Shown here: positions 1 to 5,158 of the stretch, one piece after another
Layout of the letters: each line of letters begins with the position of its first letter
Numbering within the stretch: position 1 is the stretch's first letter
Origin: an uncultured Erysipelotrichaceae bacterium
Lineage (GTDB): Bacteria; Bacillota_I; Bacilli_A; RFN20; CAG-288
Length of the DNA stretch: 6,195 bases
Direction: 5' to 3'
Assembly (NCBI GenBank): GCA_902771745.1
Contig: CACXYG010000089.1
Coordinates: 1 to 6,195, forward strand
Translations under genes and position numbers: made by a program
The notes under the pieces: model-generated
Told to the model about the DNA's origin: nothing
The model's input: only the letters and a program-made list of their open reading frames with translations
Database searches by the model: none

Positions 1-45
1 CAATCATAGGCCGAAAAAGAAGAATCAGGATTTCCTATATAACAG

Positions 46-107
46 AAAAAAAGGGCGTTGTCCAACCCACATTAATTATGTAGGTTTTTCAACAGCCCCA
101 TTTTTTT
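46..107. terminator. Long two-way intrinsic terminator hairpin
   Basis: GGGCGTTG (53-60) pairs with CAACAGCCC (90-98), with one bulged A at 94. Inside, AACC (64-67) pairs with GGTT (83-86) and ACAT (69-72) with ATGT (78-81), around a five-base loop. The stem is bounded by seven A (46-52) and seven T (101-107), so each strand reads as a GC-rich stem followed by a run of seven U. It can stop the minus-strand operon and any plus-strand gene arriving from the left, which suggests a convergent neighbour before position 1. The rest of 1-142 shows no supported gene. Confidence 0.82.
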
Positions 108-125
108 GTGTCTATATTTCAATCC

Positions 126-153
126 AAGAGAAAAGCTGGCATTTAAGCCAGCT
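126..153 (-). terminator. Intrinsic terminator overlapping the end of the membrane protein gene
   Basis: On the minus strand a perfect 7-bp stem AGCTGGC/GCCAGCT (153-147 with 140-134), extendable by one G-U pair, closes a six-base loop TTAAAT and is followed by TTTTCTCTT. The stop codon TAA is in the loop and the last Leu-Ala codons form the 5' arm. The T-run is interrupted, so efficiency may be moderate. It would end the seven-gene transcript, backed up by the stronger hairpin downstream. Confidence 0.75.
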
Positions 154-829
154 CAATTGCGTTAGTAACAATGATATTTAAGATGAATAAGAAGGCGGCG
201 ATGTGACTTTCAATCAAGAAGATCCATTCATACATCGCGTAGAAGTTATATTTTGGTTTGACGTAGTAGGTAGTACCATCTCTCTCGGTCTTTTCCATCT
301 TGAACCAGTTGGCCAGTTTTGGGTTGATCAGACTAAGCAAGGATAAAATACCCATGATGCCAAGCGGAATCGCAATACCAAGAGATAAATCATTAGTAAA
401 GGCTAAGGCGTAAGGAATGACAATCGAGAATGGAATGACACTTGCACTAGCGGCAAAGACGAAGAATCCTGCGCCAGAGAAGATGAGATGAAGTCGATAC
501 GAGGATAGGGGAAGAATATTCGCAATCGTCAATAAGATCAAGGATAGTGGCATCAAGATAGCAGCGACTACCATGAAGGTGGTATCAAAGGACAAGAAGA
601 AGAGGGATTCACCAACGGCGGTAGCCAATGTCGATAAACAAAGAAGAATATACATTGACGCTCTTAATGGGATCGAGGCGGACATATAAAAATTGTATGG
701 GAAGGAATTCCTGAAATGATTCCTATCCACGCTCCCAATCAGCGAATTGCTGTAGATCAATACGGCAATATAGGCTAAAAAGAGAGCAAAGCCAACGATC
801 ATCATCGTCACAGCTAAATTGAAGTACAT
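143..829 (-). CDS. Predicted six-helix integral membrane protein of unknown function
   Basis: I do not recognise this 228-residue family. Hydrophobic stretches suggest six membrane helices at about 5-27, 57-79, 84-106, 114-138, 147-168 and 203-225. The charged loops fit a simple positive-inside model: loop 28-56 (Arg36, Arg40, Arg56), the short Arg112 turn and the long loop 169-202 (many Lys/Arg) would be inside, with both ends outside. No cleavable signal peptide or catalytic motif is evident. Polar residues within or at the edges of helices include Glu74, Glu201, Glu207 and His209. It starts 6 bases after rpe, preceded by a poor site (AAAGA), so it is probably translated with the operon, of which it is the last gene. 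In B. subtilis this position holds thiN, thiamine pyrophosphokinase, a soluble enzyme; this is not it. The final codons and TAA lie in a terminator hairpin. Confidence 0.8.
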   Translation of the reverse strand: MYFNLAVTMMIVGFALFLAYIAVLIYSNSLIGSVDRNHFRNSFPYNFYMSASIPLRASMYILLCLSTLATAVGESLFFLSFDTTFMVVAAILMPLSLILLTIANILPLSSYRLHLIFSGAGFFVFAASASVIPFSIVIPYALAFTNDLSLGIAIPLGIMGILSLLSLINPKLANWFKMEKTERDGTTYYVKPKYNFYAMYEWIFLIESHIAAFLFILNIIVTNAIELA

Positions 830-835
830 ATATCT

Positions 836-1519
836 TTATTTTATAACTTTTGCCTTGTGAAGTGAATTCAAGGCGACTTTTTTATTGGTGGCATTGAAAT
901 AATAAGAGCCAGCAACCAGCCAATCGACACCATTTTCCACACAAAGTGGACCTGTGACATCATTGATGCCACCATCAACCCCGATCTTGAAATCAAGACC
1001 GAACGTCTTGCGGTATTCGTTGAGCTGGGCGATTTTCTTTTCGGAACCGGTGATGAACTTCTGACCAGCCTTACCTGGAATGACGGACATGACAAGGATG
1101 AAGTCAAAGAAGTTGAAGAGGTTTTTTAATTCATCAACTTCTGTTTCTGGAGAGAAGGCTAAACCGATCTTGATATTCGGATAACGGTCTCTTACTTCCT
1201 TGATCTTAGGAATGTCCCCTAAGGTCAATGTCTCAAAGTGGAAGCAGATTTCCTTGCAGCCAAGAGCGGCAAACTGATTGACCTGCTTTAAAGGATTGAC
1301 GGTCATCAGATGAACATCAAAAGTGATCTGGTTACCGTAGATGAGATTGACTCTTTTAAAGACTGGTTCACCAAAAGAGATGGCATCGACAAACGTGCCG
1401 TCCATGACATCATAGTGAATGTTGGTAATACCTAGTGATAGCGCCTCTTCAATCGCATCGCCAAGATGGTTGAAATCAGCACTTAACAGGGATGGTCTAA
1501 CTAAAGTTTCTTTTTCCAT
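836..1519 (-). CDS. rpe: Ribulose-phosphate 3-epimerase
   Basis: Rpe interconverts D-ribulose 5-phosphate and D-xylulose 5-phosphate in the pentose phosphate pathway, in the cytosol. The 227-residue TIM barrel has normal length. Visible motifs are PSLLSADF (9-16), HYDVMDG (35-41), FDVHLM (67-72), GLAFSPET (119-126) and VDGGIN (181-186). The metal ligands are His35, Asp37, His70 and Asp182; Asp37 and Asp182 are the expected acid/base pair. Phosphate-binding Gly204-Ser205 is present. The usual NPGFGGQ loop reads IPGKAGQ (147-153). Variation there also occurs in sugar-phosphate epimerases such as AlsE, so a different substrate cannot be fully excluded, but the position after rsgA strongly favours Rpe. 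AAAGG at 1534-1530 lies 10 bases before the ATG and is a reasonable ribosome-binding site inside rsgA. The gene overlaps rsgA by 19 bases and ends 6 bases before the membrane gene. Confidence 0.93.
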   Translation of the reverse strand: MEKETLVRPSLLSADFNHLGDAIEEALSLGITNIHYDVMDGTFVDAISFGEPVFKRVNLIYGNQITFDVHLMTVNPLKQVNQFAALGCKEICFHFETLTLGDIPKIKEVRDRYPNIKIGLAFSPETEVDELKNLFNFFDFILVMSVIPGKAGQKFITGSEKKIAQLNEYRKTFGLDFKIGVDGGINDVTGPLCVENGVDWLVAGSYYFNATNKKVALNSLHKAKVIK

Positions 1520-2409
1520 TGGTCGTTTACCTTTACTTCTTCCATGATTTTCAGATAATTCTCATAGGAGTCAAGGGAGAGTTCATCCTCCTTGACAGCT
1601 TGACTGACTGCACATCCTTTGGAAGATGGAAGATGGCAACAGTCTTTAAAGAAGCAACAATTCAGGTATTTGTCATACCCAGGGAAGCAATTGGCAAAAT
1701 CGAGCGTCTTGACGTCTCTTAATTCCAACTCAGAAAAACCTGGCGTATCAAAGATGAAGCCATCTTCAAACGGAAGCAGGACAATCTCTTTGGTGGTATG
1801 TCTTCCTCGACCCGAGGAGACATATAAGGCATCGACTTTTCTTCTGAAGTCCGGACAGATGAGATTGATCAGAGAAGATTTACCCACACCCGTCTGACCG
1901 ACAAAGGCAATCGATTTTCCTTTGATGTTTTCTCTCAGAAGTGGAAAGTCAAACTTTTCTTCATCATGCGCATTTAAAAAGTAGACGGGATAGGATAACT
2001 TACGGTAGTAATCCATTCTCTTCTGCAGCGCGTTCATCTCTCTCTTTTTTAATAAATCCGCTTTAGTAAGTAAGATACCAGCGGGGATATTATAGAAATG
2101 CAAGAAGGATAAAAACTTATCTAAGAGATAGGATGAAAAATCCGGTTCCTTACAAGAGACAAGAACAAAAGCCACATCACAATTGGATAGACGTGGACGC
2201 TGGAGATAGTTCTCTCGAGGCATGATTTTATCAATCACGCCCTGGTCATCTAAAGCGACGATATCACCGATAACAATCTTCTCCCCGCGATAGGTTATCT
2301 TTTTTCTATTGGTATGTAAAGAGATTTGATTATCCTCAAAGGAATAGAGCTGATACCCCAAAGAAGTGGAGTTTAAGACACGATAAAGTTTATCTGCCAT
2401 TTTCATCAC
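1501..2409 (-). CDS. rsgA: RsgA, ribosome small subunit-dependent GTPase A
   Basis: RsgA is a circularly permuted GTPase that helps the 30S subunit mature. The parts are in permuted order: an N-terminal OB fold (about 5-65), the G4 motif TKAD (115-118, with Thr as in some Gram-positive homologues), the P-loop GQTGVGKSS (171-179), the G2 HTT (204-206), the G3 DTPG (221-224), then a zinc knuckle using Cys252, Cys257, His259 and Cys266. Numbering is from the GTG at 2409. Three starts are possible in the run GTG-ATG-AAA-ATG: 2409, 2406 and 2400. A purine stretch AAGAAAG just upstream does not separate them. ATG 2400 gives an 11-base overlap with the kinase gene, the same as the rlmN-prpC overlap, and may be the true start. 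At about 300 residues, length is normal. The end overlaps rpe by 19 bases. In B. subtilis the orthologue CpgA is phosphorylated by PrkC. Confidence 0.95.
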   Translation of the reverse strand: MMKMADKLYRVLNSTSLGYQLYSFEDNQISLHTNRKKITYRGEKIVIGDIVALDDQGVIDKIMPRENYLQRPRLSNCDVAFVLVSCKEPDFSSYLLDKFLSFLHFYNIPAGILLTKADLLKKREMNALQKRMDYYRKLSYPVYFLNAHDEEKFDFPLLRENIKGKSIAFVGQTGVGKSSLINLICPDFRRKVDALYVSSGRGRHTTKEIVLLPFEDGFIFDTPGFSELELRDVKTLDFANCFPGYDKYLNCCFFKDCCHLPSSKGCAVSQAVKEDELSLDSYENYLKIMEEVKVNDQWKKKL

Positions 2410-3376
2410 GGTCTTTCTTAGCGGCCCTAGCAGCCTGCTTTAAAGCCTTCTTTTGGGCTTTTTCTTCTCTTCTCTGCTGAGCGGTAGAAGAATTGGGACG
2501 CAAGAAGTCCCAGAAGGAAGACTGCTTCTTTTCCAATAAAGTTGGATTTTTCAATATCTTTTCTAAATCCTTGCGCATCATCTCGGCGGAGACATAGCGG
2601 TCATTAGGATTTTTCATACAAGCTTTATAAATGATGTTTTCCACCGCTTCTGGTGTCTTGGGATTGAATTTCTCAATCGATGGGAACTTGTTTCTGACAT
2701 GCATGACAGCGATGGTGACAGAGTTATCACCGTCAAAAGGAACCCTACCGGTGATCAGTTCAAAAAACGAGATACCCATAGAATAGACATCACTTCTGGT
2801 GGAAGCGGGATTACCCTGAGCGACTTCCGGAGCGATATAATGCACGCTTCCGACGACAAATTCCTGACGGGTGACATGGGTGGAATCCTGGAAAGTGGCA
2901 ATGCCAAAATCGCCCAGTTTGATGGTGCCATCACTGGTCAAGAAGATATTCTGTGGTTTGATATCGCGATGGATGACTCCATGGGCGTGAGCATACATGA
3001 CTGCCGAACAGAGCTGGTACATGATATCGCAGGCTTCCATAAAAGAGAACTTGCCACGGATATCTAAAACCTGGCGCAAGTTCTGCCCGTCGATAAATTC
3101 ATTGACCATGTAAGGAAGCCCCTGATAAGAGCCGACATTGACAACTTTGACGATGTTCTGATGATTTAAGGAAGCGGCTGCTCTGGCTTCTCTTTCAAAG
3201 CGAGAGAGGTTGGTCTTATTGGCAGCGGTATCGGGTTTCATCATCTTGATGGCGACATCTTTATCCGTAATTAAGTCATGAGCCTTGTAGACGGTGGCCA
3301 TACCACCGCTACCTGCGGTCTCGACAATCTTGTAGCGATCATCGATGATTTCATTATTGCGAGAGATTTCTTCCAT
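2390..3376 (-). CDS. prkC: Hanks-type Ser/Thr protein kinase (PrkC/StkP family), soluble form without PASTA domains
   Basis: The kinase domain spans about residues 14-275 and looks fully active. It has a glycine loop GSGGMATVY (22-30), ATP-binding Lys44 in VAIK, its helix-C partner Glu63, catalytic loop HRDIKPQN (136-143, Asp138), DFG (156-158) and APE (182-184). The activation loop 159-184 holds Thr166, Thr169 and Ser177 as candidate autophosphorylation sites. Full-length PrkC/StkP proteins are about 570-670 residues, with a membrane helix and extracellular PASTA repeats that sense cell-wall fragments. This protein ends at 328. After the kinase domain there is only a linker and a Lys/Arg/Ala-rich tail (302-328) with no hydrophobic helix, so it should be cytosolic. 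The rsgA start overlaps its end, leaving no room for lost PASTA sequence. It follows prpC by 2 bases. I am sure of the fold; the orthologue name rests on gene order. Confidence 0.93.
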   Translation of the reverse strand: MEEISRNNEIIDDRYKIVETAGSGGMATVYKAHDLITDKDVAIKMMKPDTAANKTNLSRFEREARAAASLNHQNIVKVVNVGSYQGLPYMVNEFIDGQNLRQVLDIRGKFSFMEACDIMYQLCSAVMYAHAHGVIHRDIKPQNIFLTSDGTIKLGDFGIATFQDSTHVTRQEFVVGSVHYIAPEVAQGNPASTRSDVYSMGISFFELITGRVPFDGDNSVTIAVMHVRNKFPSIEKFNPKTPEAVENIIYKACMKNPNDRYVSAEMMRKDLEKILKNPTLLEKKQSSFWDFLRPNSSTAQQRREEKAQKKALKQAARAAKKDRDENGR

Positions 3377-3378
3377 AG

Positions 3379-4122
3379 TTAATTTTCCCAGATGACGACA
3401 GCGACATTATCATTACCACCAGCATCAAGGGCCTTCTTGATCAAGGCTTTGGCTTTTTCGTTGGCGGTCAACTCTTCCATCATGACAGCGTGAATCTCTT
3501 CATCGCTGACCATGTTATATAAACCATCGCTACACAAAAGGATGGCGCGATAAGAATCGTTAGGAAGAACGAATTCTTCAATGTTGGTCAAGTCGGGATT
3601 GATGCCAACCGCATTGATAAGAAGATTCTTCTGCGGATGGGTCGCCATTTCGGATTTGGAAATCTTACCCGATTCAAACAAGAGTTCAACATACGTCTGA
3701 TCCTTGCTGACCTGCTTTAGAAGGCCATCGTTATCGATGATATAGCAACGAGAATCACCAACCGAAAGGATGGTGGATTCCTTATCACCGATGATACAGG
3801 ATACCGCAGTGGTACCCATCTCACGATACTCGTCGCCACTCAATGACATCTTATAGATCTCATTGTTGGCTTTCTTCATATGTTTTTTATAAAACTTCTT
3901 GGCTCGGCGGGTGTTGAAAACTTTATGTTCACCAGAAAAAGGAATGGAAAGAGAATCGACGACGATCTTAGAGGCGACCTCGCCTTTTCTATGACCACCC
4001 ATACCGTCAGCAACAATCAAAAGCACACCATATTGATTTTTGATGGCGTAAGCAGCATCTTCGTTGTTTTTACGGCGTAAGCCGATGTCGCTTAATGCGG
4101 CGATTTTCTCATTAGTTTCCAT
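3379..4122 (-). CDS. prpC: PP2C-family Ser/Thr protein phosphatase (PrpC/Stp)
   Basis: This metal-dependent PP2C phosphatase, 247 residues and full length for bacterial PrpC/Stp, should remove phosphate from Ser/Thr residues, opposing the kinase encoded next. The motifs appear in order: SDIGLRRKNNED (11-22), VADGMGGH (37-44) with metal ligand Asp39, GTTA (103-106), GDSR (122-125), SDGL (198-201) and GGNDNV (235-240) with metal ligand Asp238. All expected metal-binding residues are present. The segment usually written HPxRNxLTRALG reads HPQKNLLINAVG (162-173), a mild divergence in a region that is not part of the metal centre. There is no signal peptide or membrane helix, so it is cytosolic. 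The ATG lies inside the end of rlmN (11-base overlap). Its TAA is 2 bases before the kinase ATG, so phosphatase and kinase are almost certainly made together. Confidence 0.95.
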   Translation of the reverse strand: METNEKIAALSDIGLRRKNNEDAAYAIKNQYGVLLIVADGMGGHRKGEVASKIVVDSLSIPFSGEHKVFNTRRAKKFYKKHMKKANNEIYKMSLSGDEYREMGTTAVSCIIGDKESTILSVGDSRCYIIDNDGLLKQVSKDQTYVELLFESGKISKSEMATHPQKNLLINAVGINPDLTNIEEFVLPNDSYRAILLCSDGLYNMVSDEEIHAVMMEELTANEKAKALIKKALDAGGNDNVAVVIWEN

Positions 4123-5158
4123 CTTTGTGTTTTGCCCTCAGTTGACCACAAGCGGCATCGATATCCGAGCCGAACTCCTTACGAACCGTAGATTTGATAT
4201 GTTTCTGAAGCAAGAAATTGTGGAAGAGCTCAATGTTCTGATCTGGCGAACGTTCAAAACCGTTTTCCATGACCGGGTTATACGGAATCAGATTGACATA
4301 TCCGAATGTCGGGGCAATCAGCTTGGCTAATTGTCTGGCACAATCTATTGTATCATTGACATCCTTGATAAGGATATATTCAAATGTCACTCTTCTGCCA
4401 CCGCTGTCTTTTCCATATTGGATGATCGCTGGGATGAGCTGTTCTAATGGATAAGCGTGGTTGATTGGCATCAACTGATCTCTGATTTCATTCGTTGGGG
4501 CATGAAGGGAGATTGCCAGGTTGACCTGTAGACCTTCTTTACCGAACTTGAGAATGCCAGGAACCACACCACAGGTAGAAACCGTGATGTGTCTAGCACC
4601 GATATCAAGGCCAAACTGAGAGTTGATGATGCGGATAAAGGATAAGACGTTATCATAGTTATCAAAAGGCTCACCCGTACCCATGACGACCACGTGGGTG
4701 ACATGAGTCGAAGGATCACGAGCGCGTAACATCTCATCAAAATATAAAACCTGACCGAGCATCTCCGCTGGGGTGAGGTTACGTTTCTTTTTTAATAAAC
4801 CGGAGGCGCAGAAGGCACAAGACATGTTGCAGCCGACCTGGGAAGAGACACAAACGCTATAGCCATAGACATAGTGCATCAAGACGCCTTCCACTTCTTG
4901 ACCGTCTTCTAGACGGAAGAGACATTTGATGGTGCCATCGCTGCTCTCTTGCTTCAAGCGCATGGTCGGACGATAGAAATTGAAGTTTTCTTTTAAGCGT
5001 TCACGAAAACCTTTGGCGATATCACTCATCTCATCAAAAGAGGCGACTCTTTTCTGATAAAGCCAGGAAAAGATCTGTTTGGAACGATAGCTGGACTGAC
5101 CCATCGCTTGCATCAGCTTGGTCAAGTCTTCTAAGGAATAGGAATAAATACTAGTCAT
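4112..5158 (-). CDS. rlmN: RlmN, dual-specificity 23S rRNA/tRNA adenine-C2 methyltransferase (radical SAM)
   Basis: This 348-residue radical SAM enzyme should methylate C2 of adenine 2503 in 23S rRNA and, in several bacteria, A37 of some tRNAs. The cluster motif CNMSCAFC has Cys110, Cys114 and Cys117. Cys103, seven residues before the cluster, matches catalytic Cys118 of E. coli RlmN. Cys337 in DIDAACGQL matches the methyl-carrying Cys355. Other family landmarks are EGVLM at 90-94, GTGEPFDN, the VSTCGVVPG segment and LAISLHAP. The N-terminal helical domain (residues 1-60, SYRSKQIFSWLY) is present, and length is normal. Its intact N-terminal domain and place next to rsmB and prpC favour RlmN over the resistance relative Cfr. 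The ATG overlaps the RsmB-like gene by 8 bases and the end overlaps the phosphatase start by 11, suggesting translational coupling. Only a weak purine-rich stretch precedes the start. Confidence 0.96.
   Translation of the reverse strand: MTSIYSYSLEDLTKLMQAMGQSSYRSKQIFSWLYQKRVASFDEMSDIAKGFRERLKENFNFYRPTMRLKQESSDGTIKCLFRLEDGQEVEGVLMHYVYGYSVCVSSQVGCNMSCAFCASGLLKKKRNLTPAEMLGQVLYFDEMLRARDPSTHVTHVVVMGTGEPFDNYDNVLSFIRIINSQFGLDIGARHITVSTCGVVPGILKFGKEGLQVNLAISLHAPTNEIRDQLMPINHAYPLEQLIPAIIQYGKDSGGRRVTFEYILIKDVNDTIDCARQLAKLIAPTFGYVNLIPYNPVMENGFERSPDQNIELFHNFLLQKHIKSTVRKEFGSDIDAACGQLRAKHKDGN

Noticed and set aside
2..181. A plus-strand frame open from the left edge to a TAA at 179-181.
   Set aside because: It runs through both terminator hairpins and into the opposite-strand gene, is low in recognisable protein features, and has no visible start. 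A plus-strand gene from the left could equally end at the TAG at 7-9 or at 81-83, so no partial CDS is called.
2390..2409. A frameshift cutting PASTA domains off the kinase.
   Set aside because: The kinase stop is followed directly by the overlapping, intact rsgA, leaving no space for PASTA sequence in any frame.
2699..3067. A 122-codon open frame on the plus strand inside the kinase gene, and similar antisense frames inside rsgA, prpC, rlmN and the RsmB-like gene.
   Set aside because: All lie opposite well-supported genes with full motif sets, show no recognisable domains, and arise from codon composition of the real gene.
4112..5158. The RlmN gene as a Cfr-type antibiotic resistance methyltransferase.
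   Set aside because: It sits in the housekeeping gene order, has a normal N-terminal domain and RlmN-type motifs, and there is no mobile element nearby.
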